Of a stretch of 64,000 nucleotides of DNA, positions 34,430 to 45,000 are shown one piece after another. Each line of letters starts with the position of its first letter. Positions within the stretch are counted from its first letter, which is position 1. The notes under the pieces were generated by a model, which searched no databases, was not told the DNA's origin, and worked only from the letters and a program-made list of their open reading frames with translations. Source of the stretch: Euzebya rosea (GTDB taxonomy: Bacteria; Actinomycetota; Nitriliruptoria; Euzebyales; Euzebyaceae); the NCBI RefSeq assembly GCF_003073135.1, contig NZ_PGDQ01000018.1:55385-119384 (forward strand), given 5' to 3'. Both the position numbers and the translations under genes were made by a program.

Positions 34430-37400
34430 TCATCGAGAGGGCGATCCATCCGGACAGGCGCTGCGCATCGACTCCTCCACCCCCGTCGTGATCGTGTCGG
34501 TCCCGCCGACGAGGACGACCGCCGCACAGCGGGTGGCGGTTGCGGTGGCCGCCGGCAGGACGTCGTCGCCGACGAGGACCAGCGGCGCATCGCGGTCGGC
34601 CGCCAGTCCGGCAGCAGCCAGCCCGCGGGCCCAGCCGTCGGTGTCCCAGCCGTTGATCACGGTCGCGGCGGCGAACGGACTCGACAGGCCCCAGAGCCGC
34701 TCCCCCACCGCAACGGCCGTCGAGGTCCGGTCCGACCCCTCGACGCGTGTGGCACCGGGCAACCGGTCGTAGGCGTCGGACAGCGCTGCGGTGCCGCCCA
34801 GCAGGACGGGCGCCGCATCGTGCGCGGTCAGCCAGTCCACGACGGCTGGGTGCGGGTCGGCCGTGTGGCTCAGCAACACCGGCGTGGCGGTCCTGGCCCC
34901 GTGCGCCCCGCCGCTGACGGCGTCGGCCCAGGCGGCGGTGGGGTTGTCGGCGGGGCCGTCGGCGCGGGCAAGCATGACGCGGTCGGAGGTGCTGCCGCGG
35001 GCCCGCACCTCGTCGGCGACGGCGATGGCCGTCTCGACCCGCGTCGCACCCGCGAGCCTGACCGGCACGAAGCCGAGCGCGACGACCGCGGCCTCGACGT
35101 CCTCCGACAGGGCCCCGACGCCACCCAGGAGGTGGACGGTCGCGCCGGCCGGCAGGACCCGTCGCAGCTCCTCGCCCGTCTCCGTCGACAGGGTCGTGCC
35201 GTCGGTCAGCAGCAACGGCCCGTCGCCGCTCAGGGACGCGCCGGCCAGCGCGTCGGGGAAGGCATCGTCGCGGACGAGGACGGCATGGCGTGCGAGGCGG
35301 CGGTCACCGGCGGCCCGGCTCGTGTCGGCGTCGTCGGCGGCCCGGGTGGCGTCGGCGTCGTCGAAGCGGATCCGGGAGATGCGGGTCGCGGCCGCACCCG
35401 GGGACGGGTCGTCGAGCCGCTCGACGGTGCCCGTCGCGGTCGGTTCGGCGGGTGGCGCCGTCGGCGACTCGACGGGCTCCTCGGTGGGCTCGTCGGTGGG
35501 CTCCTCGACCGGGGTGGGTGCGGGGGGTGTCCCGCCGCCAGCGGGCGGGGGTGCCGGGGGCGGGGGTGCCGGGGGCGGTGGCGCGGGTGCCGGAGGGGGC
35601 GGGTCCGTGGTGGGCGGCGCCGAGGAGCCGGTCACCGTCCATCTGCACGACGCGGTCGTGGTCGACCCGACGCGGTCGCGTGCCTCGACCACGAGCTCGT
35701 GCGGCCCCGGCTCGTCGGTGGGCAGCACGCGCTCGCCGGACGGATCATCGTCCAGCCCGGATCCGACGTCGCTGGCCGTCACCATCACCGTGACGACGTC
35801 ACCTGCCTCCACGTCGGTCGTGGGGCAGCCGACCACCTCCACCTGCGGCGCGGTTGCATCGACCGTCGCATCGGGGTCGGTGGTCGGCGAGGTGTTGCCC
35901 GCCCGGTCGGTGACCTGCACCGCCGCCACCGGACCGTGGGTGTCGAGGAGGACGTCCTGCGGGACGACGCCGCTGCCGGCGGACCCGTCGGGCGCGAGGC
36001 GGTCGGTGGCCTCCACGTGCATGGTCGTGCCCGCCGGGTACCAGGTGGTGCCGTCGACGGGGACGCCGGCGTGGTCGAAGTCGATCCGCGGGGCCAGCGG
36101 GGCGGTCCGGTCGATGACCACCGGGCTGGCCACCGGTGACAGCGCGGTCGCGCCCGTCGCCGCCAGCGTGCCGCGGACCCGCAGGGCCAGGCGTCCCTCG
36201 GGGAGGGCGGACAGGTCAGCGGTGGGTTCGGTCAGCCCCGTCGCGACGGGGGTCCAGGTGCTGCCGCCGACCGGCGCACGTTCGAGGTCGAACCGGTCGC
36301 CACCGCCCGGCTGCCACGTCACGATGTCGCTGGTCCCTCCGACGAACGACGGACCGGGGATGCCGGGTGCAGTGATGCGGCTGCCGTCGCAGCCGGCGAT
36401 GCGGACGGACTCGGCCACGTCGAGCCGCCCGCCGGTCACCCAGGCACCGGCCTGATCCGCGACGGGTGCCACGCCGTCGAGGACGGCGCTGCGGATACCG
36501 GCCGGGTCGACCCCGCAGCCGGCGAGCAGCGCACCGGCGGCGGCGACGAGCGGGGCGGCCATCGACGTGCCGTTCAGCACCGTCGTCCCCCCACCGCGGG
36601 CGGTCGATCGGATGAGGGTGCCCGGGGCGCCGAGGTCGACGCTGACCGCACCGCGGTTGCTGAACGTCGACACGTCGTCGTGGCGGTCGGTCGCGCCGAC
36701 GCAGATGACGTTGGCGGCGGCGTAGCCGCACGGATAGCTCGGGGTCGTGTCGTTGTCGACCGCCTCGTTCCCCGCGGCAGCCACCACGAGGATGCCGGCC
36801 GCCTCGGCGTCGGTGATGGCGCGGGCGAGGGCGGCGGAGTAGCCGTTGCCGCTCCACGAGGCGTTGATGACCCGCAGGTCCACCCCCGCCTCGACCAAGT
36901 CGATGGCGAGGGTGATCCCGGCCACCGCATCCGACGTCAGGCCGTTGCCGGCGGCGTCGAGGAAGCGAAGGTCGAGCAACCTCGCGTGCGGCGCAAGCCC
37001 TGCCGTGCCGACGGCATTGCCGACGGCGGCCGCCACGATCCCGGCCACGTGGGTGCCGTGGCCCTGCCCGTCGCCGTTGGCGGCCGGGGCGGCGCAGCCG
37101 TCGTCGATCCAGTCGTAGCCGACGCTGCCATCGGGACAGCCAGCCAGCTGCCCGGTCGAGCGCCACATCCGGTCGACGAGGTCGGGGTGGGACGCATCGA
37201 CGCCGCTGTCGGAGATGGCGACGACCACGTCGTTGCCCAGCGGGCCGCTGCTGCCCTCGGGCACGAGCACGCCGGTGGTCAGCAGGTCCCAGGCCTCCAG
37301 CGCATCGACGTCGACCCCCGGGGTGCCGCCGTCCTGGCCGGTGTTGTGCAGCCCCCACTGGTCACCGAACCGCGGATCGTCGGGTGCGGGCACCGCAGCC

Positions 37401-37690
37401 AGCCGAACTGGCCAGTCGGGTTCGACCAGGGCGATGCCCTCCACCCCGGTCAGGTCGTCGATCGCGCGGGCCGGGTCGTCGACCTCGACCGCGAGGGTGT
37501 CCCGCGCGATGACGTCGATCTCCCCGTCGGCGTTGGCCACGACCTCGTCGACGCCGTCCATCGACCCGTCGAGGACCACGATCACGCCCTCGACCCCCTC
37601 CCCGGCCATCCCGTCCTCTGCACTTGCGGCGGCCGGCGCCACGAGGGCGGTGAGGAGGACCCAGGCCAGGGCGATGGAGGTGCGCGACAC
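34430..37690 (-). CDS. Secreted subtilisin-family serine protease with CWB2 tail
   Basis: A 1,086-residue S8 protease. A signal peptide (ALAWVLLTALVAPAAASA) and a propeptide of about 100 residues precede the catalytic domain, with triad Asp161 (ISDSGVDASHP), His211 (GHGTHVAG) and Ser376 (NGTSMAAP). After residue 440 come two or three Ig/FN3-like segments, a Pro-rich linker near 690-720, an acidic TDEPTEEP stretch, then three cell wall-binding repeat 2 modules from about 767 to the end (LAGATRVETAIAVADEV, LLGGVGALSEDVEAAV, LVGGTDTITTGVEES). The protein is probably a wall-bound protease. The start is GTG 37690; GTG 37708 in the same frame is possible. It is divergent from the carbonic anhydrase gene, 162 bp away. 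Confidence 0.92.
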   Translation of the reverse strand: MSRTSIALAWVLLTALVAPAAASAEDGMAGEGVEGVIVVLDGSMDGVDEVVANADGEIDVIARDTLAVEVDDPARAIDDLTGVEGIALVEPDWPVRLAAVPAPDDPRFGDQWGLHNTGQDGGTPGVDVDALEAWDLLTTGVLVPEGSSGPLGNDVVVAISDSGVDASHPDLVDRMWRSTGQLAGCPDGSVGYDWIDDGCAAPAANGDGQGHGTHVAGIVAAAVGNAVGTAGLAPHARLLDLRFLDAAGNGLTSDAVAGITLAIDLVEAGVDLRVINASWSGNGYSAALARAITDAEAAGILVVAAAGNEAVDNDTTPSYPCGYAAANVICVGATDRHDDVSTFSNRGAVSVDLGAPGTLIRSTARGGGTTVLNGTSMAAPLVAAAGALLAGCGVDPAGIRSAVLDGVAPVADQAGAWVTGGRLDVAESVRIAGCDGSRITAPGIPGPSFVGGTSDIVTWQPGGGDRFDLERAPVGGSTWTPVATGLTEPTADLSALPEGRLALRVRGTLAATGATALSPVASPVVIDRTAPLAPRIDFDHAGVPVDGTTWYPAGTTMHVEATDRLAPDGSAGSGVVPQDVLLDTHGPVAAVQVTDRAGNTSPTTDPDATVDATAPQVEVVGCPTTDVEAGDVVTVMVTASDVGSGLDDDPSGERVLPTDEPGPHELVVEARDRVGSTTTASCRWTVTGSSAPPTTDPPPPAPAPPPPAPPPPAPPPAGGGTPPAPTPVEEPTDEPTEEPVESPTAPPAEPTATGTVERLDDPSPGAAATRISRIRFDDADATRAADDADTSRAAGDRRLARHAVLVRDDAFPDALAGASLSGDGPLLLTDGTTLSTETGEELRRVLPAGATVHLLGGVGALSEDVEAAVVALGFVPVRLAGATRVETAIAVADEVRARGSTSDRVMLARADGPADNPTAAWADAVSGGAHGARTATPVLLSHTADPHPAVVDWLTAHDAAPVLLGGTAALSDAYDRLPGATRVEGSDRTSTAVAVGERLWGLSSPFAAATVINGWDTDGWARGLAAAGLAADRDAPLVLVGDDVLPAATATATRCAAVVLVGGTDTITTGVEESMRSACPDGSPSR

Positions 37691-37852
37691 GAACCCATCA
37701 TCGGCCACGCGCTCGGGCAGCGAAGTGATCTCTCCGAACGTCACGGATACCTCGCCGACAGTAGTTGGCTGGGCGTACCCCAGCGAAGGTGTGTGCCACC
37801 GGCACCGCATGGAAGACTGCGCTCGTCCTTCGTCCCCGACCCCGGTTCCCAC

Positions 37853-38368
37853 ATGTCCCTCACCTCCCCCTCCCCCGACAACCAGTCCGCGCCGGTGGAC
37901 CTGATGGCGCGCAACGCCGACGCGCCGCCGCTGGACCCGACGCTGGTCGCCCCGCCGCGGCTGCGACTTGCGGTCCTGACCTGCATGGACACCCGCATCG
38001 TGCCCAACCAGGCGCTGGGGTTGGCCGCCGGCGACGCCCACGTCATCCGCAACGGCGGGGCGCGCGCCACCGACGACGCCGTGCGGTCGCTCGTGCTGTC
38101 CACTCGCCTGCTCGGTGTGCGACAGGTCGCGGTGATCCACCACACCGAGTGCGGCAACGCCGGGACCGACGAGGAGCTCCAGGACAAGCTGCGCGAGACC
38201 GGGATGGTCGACGTGCCCGAGGTCCTTCATGCCAACGGCCCGACATCGCTGGCCGACGACGTGGCGCGGCTCCGCACGCCGGGTCTCCTGGCCGACGGGA
38301 CCACGGTCGAGGGCTACACCTACGACGTGAGGACCGGCCGGCTGATACCGCTCGAGGACGAGGGGTGA
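37853..38368 (+). CDS. Beta-class carbonic anhydrase
   Basis: A 171-residue enzyme of the small beta-CA group found in actinomycetes. The zinc ligands and catalytic dyad are Cys44-x-Asp46-x-Arg48 (CMDTR), then His97 and Cys100 (HHTECGNAG). It interconverts CO2 and bicarbonate and is cytoplasmic. The ATG at 37853 is preferred since it begins the homologous part. Its stop overlaps the next start as GTGA, coupling it to the LLM flavin oxidoreductase. The remaining family blocks (VIRNGGARATDDAVRSL) are intact. Confidence 0.9.
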   Translation: MSLTSPSPDNQSAPVDLMARNADAPPLDPTLVAPPRLRLAVLTCMDTRIVPNQALGLAAGDAHVIRNGGARATDDAVRSLVLSTRLLGVRQVAVIHHTECGNAGTDEELQDKLRETGMVDVPEVLHANGPTSLADDVARLRTPGLLADGTTVEGYTYDVRTGRLIPLEDEG

Positions 38369-39171
38369 AGCAGGGGCTGACGGTCGCCAACCACGGCGAG
38401 AACGCCGACATCGGCTGGCTGGCCGACCTGGCCGTCGCGGCCGAGGAGTCCGGTTGGGACGGCGTGTTCGTCTGGGACCACATCGGTCGGACCGGCCAGC
38501 CCCCCATGGTCGACCCCTGGATCGCGCTGGCCACGATCGCCACGGTGACCGAACGGGTCCGGATCGGGCCGATGGTGACCCCCCTGGCCCGTCGCCGCCC
38601 GTGGAAGGTCGCTCGCGAGGTCGCCACCCTGGACCACCTGTCCGCAGGGCGGATGGTGCTGGGGGTTGGCCTCGGCGTGCACCCCGTGGAGTTCGACGCG
38701 CTCGGCGAGGAGGCGGACCCACGCACCCGCGCCGGCATGCTCGAGGAGTCCCTCGAGCTGCTGCGGGCGTTCTGGACCGGCGAGCCGGTGTCGTTCGAGG
38801 GACAGCACTACACCGTCGACGGGGTGGAGCAGCAGCCCACGCCGATGCAGGACCACGTCCCGATCTGGGTCGCCGGCGTGTGGCCCAACCGCAAGCCGAT
38901 GCAGCGGGCCGCGCGGTTCGACGGGGCCTTCCCGATCACCGACGGGGGCATGACGCCGCAGGACTTCCGCGACGTCGCGGCCTTCGTCGCCGAGCACCGC
39001 GTGGACGACTCGCCTTTCGACATGGTCCACGAGGGCACGTCGGCGGCCGGAGAGGACCTGTCTGCCCACGCCGAGGCCGGGGTCACCTGGTGGCTGGAAC
39101 GCTGCCGGCCGGAGCAGCGGACCCCGCAGGAGACATGGGACCGGGTCCTCGCCGGCCCCTGGCGGGGCTGA
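38365..39171 (+). CDS. LLM-class flavin/F420-dependent oxidoreductase
   Basis: A 268-residue TIM-barrel oxidoreductase of the luciferase-like superfamily, using FMN or F420. Typical blocks are GWDGVFVWDHI, RVRIGPMVTPLARRRPWKVAREVATLDHLSxGR and LGVGLGVHPVEFDALG, with PIWVAGVWPNRKPMQRAARFDGAFP later. The GTG start overlaps the carbonic anhydrase stop by 4 bases. The substrate is unknown; F420 use is plausible for an actinomycete. No partner flavin reductase is adjacent. Confidence 0.88.
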   Translation: MKQGLTVANHGENADIGWLADLAVAAEESGWDGVFVWDHIGRTGQPPMVDPWIALATIATVTERVRIGPMVTPLARRRPWKVAREVATLDHLSAGRMVLGVGLGVHPVEFDALGEEADPRTRAGMLEESLELLRAFWTGEPVSFEGQHYTVDGVEQQPTPMQDHVPIWVAGVWPNRKPMQRAARFDGAFPITDGGMTPQDFRDVAAFVAEHRVDDSPFDMVHEGTSAAGEDLSAHAEAGVTWWLERCRPEQRTPQETWDRVLAGPWRG

Positions 39172-39195
39172 GGGCCGCGGGTCGGGCCAGCCGCG

Positions 39196-40149
39196 TCAGG
39201 GGCAGTCGTCGTAGCCGCTGCCCGGGTTCGGCTGGTTGGGGATGGAGGGGTCCACGACCTCGACGTGGGTGTGCGGCCACGACGGTTCGGCCGTCCACTC
39301 GTCGACCTGTGAAGCGAACGGCAGGACGTGGGCGTGGGCGGCGAGCGGGGTGACGCCCGCCTCGACCCGGTCGCCGACGGCGACGTGCAGCCCGACGACG
39401 TGCAGCACCTTGACCTCCCAGGAGGGCTGGGCGTCGGGGGCGATCACCGCGTACTCGTCGGTCAGGTCGCAGTAGAGGGTGTAGGAGCCGGCCCGGATGA
39501 CCGTCCCGGTGACCGGTGACCGGATCTCTCCCGTCGGGTCGACGACGACGTCGGCGGCGCTGCGCTCGCCGCTCAGGCGGTCGCGGGACTCCAGCACCAG
39601 CGGTGCCGCGGCGGTCTCCAGGACGTCGAGGTCACGCGCGCCCTCGTGGTTGGACTGGTGCAGCCCGATCCGCTCCACGACGTCGGCTGGGTGGTGCAGG
39701 ACGATGCCGGCCACCGACGCGAACGGGGAGAATCCGGTGACGAAGGCCTCGCGGGGCTGGGGGTCGGTCGCCGGCGCGAAGGTGCCCGGCTGCTCCTCGG
39801 GCTGGACGGGTGGAGTCGGGGGCTGAGTCGTCGTGCGGGGTGTCGGGGTGGCGGTCGGGGCAGACGCTGCCGGTGGAGTCGCCGCAGGCACCGGCGTGGG
39901 GCCGGCTGCGCTCGTCACCCCACCCCCGGTCGGCGCGATCGGGGCCTGCGTCGCGTCCTGACGATGATCGGCACGATCGTGGGTCCCGGCGAGGGCCACA
40001 ACCGGTGCGGAGGGGGTGCGGGCCGCCGTCACCGCCGACCCGGTCACGAGCAGGCCGGCGACGGCCACGGCCAGCACCGTGCGGACGCGGTGGTCAGTCC
40101 CGCCACGCCACCGTCCGCTGCCTGCCCGCGCCACCGGCCGATCGCCCAT
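39196..40149 (-). CDS. Secreted M23-like (LytM-fold) protein with a lost zinc ligand
   Basis: A 317-residue exported protein. A hydrophobic segment at about 22-42 (LAVAVAGLLVTGSAVTAA) and a long Pro/Thr/Ala-rich linker precede the M23-like domain. That domain keeps SPVTGTVIRAG, GLHVAVGDRVEAGV and PHTHVEVVDP (HxH ligands). Where family enzymes have HxGxD, this protein has Arg-Ser-Ala-Ala-Asp, so the first zinc His is replaced by Arg. A conserved upstream block HQSNHEGARD might supply a substitute. It may be a non-catalytic wall or enzyme-activating LytM factor rather than an endopeptidase. The paralogue at 51352-52053 shows the same change. The C-terminus has a Cys paired with one in LYCDL. 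Confidence 0.75.
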   Translation of the reverse strand: MGDRPVARAGSGRWRGGTDHRVRTVLAVAVAGLLVTGSAVTAARTPSAPVVALAGTHDRADHRQDATQAPIAPTGGGVTSAAGPTPVPAATPPAASAPTATPTPRTTTQPPTPPVQPEEQPGTFAPATDPQPREAFVTGFSPFASVAGIVLHHPADVVERIGLHQSNHEGARDLDVLETAAAPLVLESRDRLSGERSAADVVVDPTGEIRSPVTGTVIRAGSYTLYCDLTDEYAVIAPDAQPSWEVKVLHVVGLHVAVGDRVEAGVTPLAAHAHVLPFASQVDEWTAEPSWPHTHVEVVDPSIPNQPNPGSGYDDCP

Positions 40150-40181
40150 CGCCTCGACGGTAGCACCGGGCCGACCTGCAC

Positions 40182-40210
40182 GGTCCGACCGGTTCGACCC
40201 GTTCGACCCG
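40182..40210 (+). repeat. Three 9-bp tandem repeats upstream of the acetolactate synthase gene
   Basis: GGTCCGACC, GGTTCGACC and CGTTCGACC lie head to tail from 40182 to 40208 in the 202-bp gene-free region between the M23-like and acetolactate synthase genes. Similar GGGTCGAACC units occur in the opposite orientation at 57283 and 57297. They could be operator iterons; function unknown. Confidence 0.45.
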
Positions 40211-40351
40211 CTACACCGCGCACCGTGCGATGCAGGGCTCGGCGCGGACGGGCCGTGCCGTGGTCCTCACCGTCCGATGACGACCGTTGACCCGCGCGCA
40301 GGGCGGGCGGAGACTCGGCCGACAGCCCACCACCTGACCAGAGGGGTCCCC

Positions 40352-42001
40352 GTGAAGGCCAGCGACCTGTTCCTGAAGTGCCTCGAGGCGGAAGGTGTGC
40401 GCTACATCTTCGGCGTGCCCGGCGAGGAGAACGCCGACGTGATGATCTCGTTGCTCGACAGCGACATCGAGTTCGTCATCTGCCGCCACGAGCAGGGCGC
40501 CGCGTTCATGGCCGACCTCTACGGCCGCATGACCGGCGAACCGGGTGTCTGCCTGGGCACCCTGGGGCCGGGTGCGACCAACCTGATGACCGGTGTGGCG
40601 AACGCCGACATGGACAACTCCCCCCTCGTCGTCATCACCGGGCAGGGGGCGACCACCCGGCTGCACAAGGACTCCCACCAGGCGATGGACGTCGTGCGGA
40701 TGTTCGAGCCCGTCACCAAGTGGAGCCAGACCATCTGGGACGCCGAGAACATCACCGAGGTCACCCGGAAGGCGTTCAAGATCGCCCGGGCAGAGCATCC
40801 CGGCGCCACCCACATCGAGCTGCCCGAGGACGTCGCCAAGATCGACATCGACGACGAGCCGATCATCCCCGGCATGAAGGTCCGGCGACCTGCCGCAGAG
40901 GAGAAGGCGGTCGCCCGGGCGATGGAGGTCCTCGCCGAGGCCGAACGTCCGATCATCCTCGCGGGGCACGGCTGCGTGCGCACACGGGTGTCCACCCAGC
41001 TCAACCGGATGGTCGACGAGACGGGCATGTACGCCACGACGACGTTCATGGGGAAGGGTGCGATCTCCGACCGGCATCCCCAGTCGTTGTTCGCCGCTGG
41101 CCTCGGCGCCCGCGACCACGTCATCGACGCCTTCGAGGATGCCGACTGCGTCATCGCCATCGGCTACGACTTCACCGAGTGGCACCCCGAGAAGTGGAAC
41201 GTCGGCCCCCAGAAGCACATCATCCACATCGACTTCCACCCCTCGGAGGTCGACGCGCACTACCGGCCGGAGGTCGAGGTCGTGGGCGACCTGGCCAACG
41301 CCCTGTGGCAGATGAACGAGGCCCTCACCGACGACCACCGCGACATGGGCTGGGATCGGCTCGAGCGGATGCGGCGGACCCTGGAGTTCGAGATCCTCGA
41401 GGAGTTCTCCCTCGACGGTGGGTTCCCCGTCAAGCCGCAGCGGGCCCTGCACGACATCCGGGCCGAGCTCGCCGACGACGACATCCTCATCTCCGACGTG
41501 GGGGCCCACAAGATGTGGACGGCGCGCCACTACCCCACCTACGAACCCAACACCTGCATCATCTCCAACGGGTTCTGCTCGATGGGCATCGCCCTGCCGG
41601 GGGCCATCGGCGCCAAGCTGGTGCACCCCGACAAGCGGGTCGTCGGGCTGATGGGCGACGGCGGCTTCATGATGAACATCCAGGAGCTCGACACGGCATA
41701 CCAGTACGAGGTCGCGCCCACCTACGTCGTCTGGGACGACAGCTCCTACGGGCTGATCGCCTGGAAGCAGGAGGCCCACTTCGGCCGGACCAGCCACACC
41801 ACCATGCGCCACAACGACCTCGTGGCCGTGGCGAAGGGCTTCGGCGCCCACGCCGTCCGCATCGAGTCCGCCGACGAGCTCCGGCCGGCGCTCAAGGAGG
41901 CGTTCGCGATCACCGACCGGCCGTCGGTGATCGTCGTGCCGATCGACTACAGCGAGAACATGAAGCTGACCAAGCGGCTCGGACAGCTGCTGCCCCACTG
42001 A
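40352..42001 (+). CDS. Acetolactate synthase, large-subunit type (AlsS-like), ThDP-dependent
   Basis: A 549-residue thiamine diphosphate enzyme that condenses two pyruvates to 2-acetolactate. The N-domain holds the catalytic Glu47 (CRHEQGAAF); the opening GVPGEENADV and GVANADMDNSPLVVITGQG are typical. The C-domain has the ThDP/Mg2+ motif GDGGFMMNIQELDTA near residue 435. It lacks the FAD quinone-like features I could confirm as biosynthetic IlvB hallmarks, and looks closer to the catabolic AlsS or a stand-alone type. No small subunit gene is adjacent, nor is acetolactate decarboxylase, so its pathway (branched-chain amino acids or acetoin) stays open. GTG 40352 has GAGGGG 6 bp upstream. Confidence 0.85.
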   Translation: MKASDLFLKCLEAEGVRYIFGVPGEENADVMISLLDSDIEFVICRHEQGAAFMADLYGRMTGEPGVCLGTLGPGATNLMTGVANADMDNSPLVVITGQGATTRLHKDSHQAMDVVRMFEPVTKWSQTIWDAENITEVTRKAFKIARAEHPGATHIELPEDVAKIDIDDEPIIPGMKVRRPAAEEKAVARAMEVLAEAERPIILAGHGCVRTRVSTQLNRMVDETGMYATTTFMGKGAISDRHPQSLFAAGLGARDHVIDAFEDADCVIAIGYDFTEWHPEKWNVGPQKHIIHIDFHPSEVDAHYRPEVEVVGDLANALWQMNEALTDDHRDMGWDRLERMRRTLEFEILEEFSLDGGFPVKPQRALHDIRAELADDDILISDVGAHKMWTARHYPTYEPNTCIISNGFCSMGIALPGAIGAKLVHPDKRVVGLMGDGGFMMNIQELDTAYQYEVAPTYVVWDDSSYGLIAWKQEAHFGRTSHTTMRHNDLVAVAKGFGAHAVRIESADELRPALKEAFAITDRPSVIVVPIDYSENMKLTKRLGQLLPH

Positions 42002-42016
42002 CGTCCCGACAGCGCA

Positions 42017-42047
42017 ACGGGCCCGGCGCGATGTGCGCCGGGCCCGT
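42017..42047. terminator. Strong hairpin terminator between convergent genes
   Basis: ACGGGCCCGGCGC and its exact complement form a 13-bp stem with loop GATGT, between the acetolactate synthase stop and the convergent subtilase stop at 42066. Likely ends both transcripts. Confidence 0.75.
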
Positions 42048-42065
42048 CGTCGTCGGAGGGTGCCG

Positions 42066-45000
42066 CTACGCGGGGCAGCCCTCCCCGTTCAGGGTTGCGA
42101 CGAAGTTCGCCACGACCGATGGGCTGACTGCGGCGTCTCCGCCGTAGACGTAGCCCTGCTCGAGCGTGTCGACGTTGGCGCAGATGTAGTCCTGCACCAC
42201 CGATGCGAGCTCGGTGCTGGGTGTCAGGGTCACCGGACCACCCTTGAGCGCCGAGTGCACGCCACCGGCCAGGGCATCGGCGAAGTCGTCACCGCGGGCC
42301 AGCCCGATCCGGGTGGGTCCGTCGAAGAACTCCTCGGCCACCATGACCGCGGTGGCCTCACGGCCGGACCCCACGATCGGGGTGGCGTCGGGGAACGCCG
42401 TCGCAGCAGGTCCACCGATGGCGTAGGTGGGCGTGTCGGGCCGGTCGGCCAGGTAGGCGGTGACGCCCGGGTGGGCGACGCCGTCGGGCGTGATCAGGAC
42501 GAGACCGTCGACCTCGCCGGCTGCGGCGCCCGCCGACAGGGCGTCGGGGAACCGCTCACCGGAGGCGATCAGGATCGCCTCGGGGTCGCCGATCTCCTCG
42601 GCCACGGCAAGGCCCGTCTCGAACCTGGTCGGGCCGGCCAGCCGGACGACCTCGTAGCCCGCTGCCGTCAGGGCCAGCTCGACGTCCTCGGACTGGGCGG
42701 CTGTGCCACCCATGAGGTACACGGTGCCACCGTCGGGCAGCACCCGGTCGATCTCGGTCATGGTCGCGGGATGCATCGACTCCTGCTGGGTCAGCAGCAG
42801 GGGGCCGTTGCGGCGGACCGCCAGCGGGGTGGCCGTCAGGGCGTCGAAGGGAACGTCGGCCCGGGTCAGCACGACCGCGTCGGCGCTGTCGTCCTCCGGG
42901 AAGGCGTCCATCGACACCGCGATGGCGGTCTCGATGCGGGTCTCCCCGGCGAGGACGACCCCCTCGATGGGACCAGGCGGTTCCTCACCCGAGGCGACCA
43001 GCGTGGCCGTCGGGCTCGTGCCCACGTCATAGGCATCGCCGTCGATGACGGTCACCTCGACCGTGGCGCCGTCGGTGGCGTCCTCGGCGAAGTCGACCGG
43101 GACCGACACGATGTCGGTTCCCGCGGGGATGGTGGTGGTGCCGGAGAGGGCCGTGTAGTCCTCACCCGGGATCGCGGTGCCACCGACGCTGTAGGCGACG
43201 GTGAGGGCGCCGAGGGACGACCCGCCCGTGTGGGTGAACACGAACGTGTCGTCCGCAGCGGCGACGCTGACGGCCGGGACACCACCCGGTGTCCCACCGC
43301 CGCCACCGCCGCCGGTGGAGCGGCCCGCGATGGTGACGGTGGCCGACGACGGGTCGCCGACCTCGTAGCCCGCGCCGGGCAGCAGGTCCATGACGACCGT
43401 CCTGGATCCGGTGGGTGTCGCGATCACGTCGACGTCGACGGTGGCAGTTGTTTCGCCCGTCTCGAACGTCACCGAGCCGGAGAGTGTGCTGTAGTCGGTC
43501 CCGGGGACGCCGGAACCGGACACGTCGTAGTCCACGGTCATGTCGAAGGCCGGGTCGTCACGCGTGATCGTGAACTCGCCGGGTGTCGTCGTCGTGGCGG
43601 GGGTCTGGGTCGCCTCGACCGTCACCGTCGTCGCGGGCGGGGTTCCGACGGTCACCGTGTCGCCGGTGATCGCGTTCGCGTCGCCCGGGTTGTCGGTGAC
43701 GTGATCGACGATGTTGGTCAGGTTGGTGTCCGCAACACCGTCGTCGACGGTGACCTGGTAGGTGATCGAGATCGGATCGGCGCTCGGGCCGGCGTAGTCG
43801 TAGCAGACGATCGTGCCCGCGGTCAGGCCGGTCGCCGGTTCGTTGTTGTACAGGGCGTCACCGGCGGTACCGGCGGCGTTCTCCCAGCCTGCAGTGACCG
43901 GGTTGGTCAGGCTGTTGAGGTCGTCGAAGGCGACAACGATCTCCGGCCCCACCGGGCTTGCGGACCTCGAGACCCAGGCCTGCATCGTCACCGCGTCGGT
44001 GTAGTCGCCTGTTGGCGCGCCGAACGGCACGAGGTTGCGGTAGTCGATGATGGACACGTCACCCGGACCGGAGCCGGTCGCGGCAAGGGACACACCGGCG
44101 GTGTTGTCACCCTCGTACCGGATCTCGTAGTCATCCCAGAGCAGGGCGAGCACGTTGTTGGGGAAGGCCGGGTTCGGCACCGCCTGCGGGACCCAGGGAG
44201 ACCCGCCGTAGTTGGTACCCGAGTCGAAGATCAGGAAGCCGTCGTCGGTGAACGACACCCCTGCGTACTCGTCACCGAGGTACTGGAACGGGGAGCCGGA
44301 CGCTCCTGTCGTGAAGACGACCGTGTCCCCCGAGATACCGGCGTTGGCGGGGATCGACAGGTCCCTGAGGTCCAGGTAACCACCGGGGATCTGGGTGTCG
44401 CACGAGGGGTCGGTGCCGTTGGTGGTGATGGTGTAGCTGCCGGCCACGCCGAATCGGGTCGGCACGGTCGGGGTCCAGCGGATCTGGCCGTTGGCGTAGG
44501 ACACGTCATCGAAGGACATGTCCGGGCCGGACAGGGAGTTCGGCACGTACGTCATGCCGTCGGGGATGGTGTCGACCAGCGTGTAGGCCAGGTCCTCCGG
44601 GGTGGTGTTGGCCTCCACCTGGAGCGTGTAGGTGACGACGTCACCAGGGCTGGCGGTGTCGACGTCGGCGGTCTTGCTCACGTCGTCGGCAGCCCGTTCG
44701 ATCGTGACGGGGATCGACCCGATGTTCGTCGGCGTCTCCGGGGAGGTCCCCAGATCGACGATGCCGAACCAGCGGTCCCCCTCCTCCGCGTGGGGGAGGT
44801 CCCAGAACACGCGGATGTCGAAGGGCTCGATCGCCGGGTGGGTCGCCGGACCCTCCACGTGGGCGTTGCCGAGGTCCGTCTGGGGGACGACCGCGGTTCC
44901 GACAGTGGCCAGGCCCGGGTCACCGTCCCAGTGCTGGACCAGGACCCACCAGCTGCCGGCCTCGGGGGCGTCGATGGTCACCGACTCGAGGGCCGTACCG

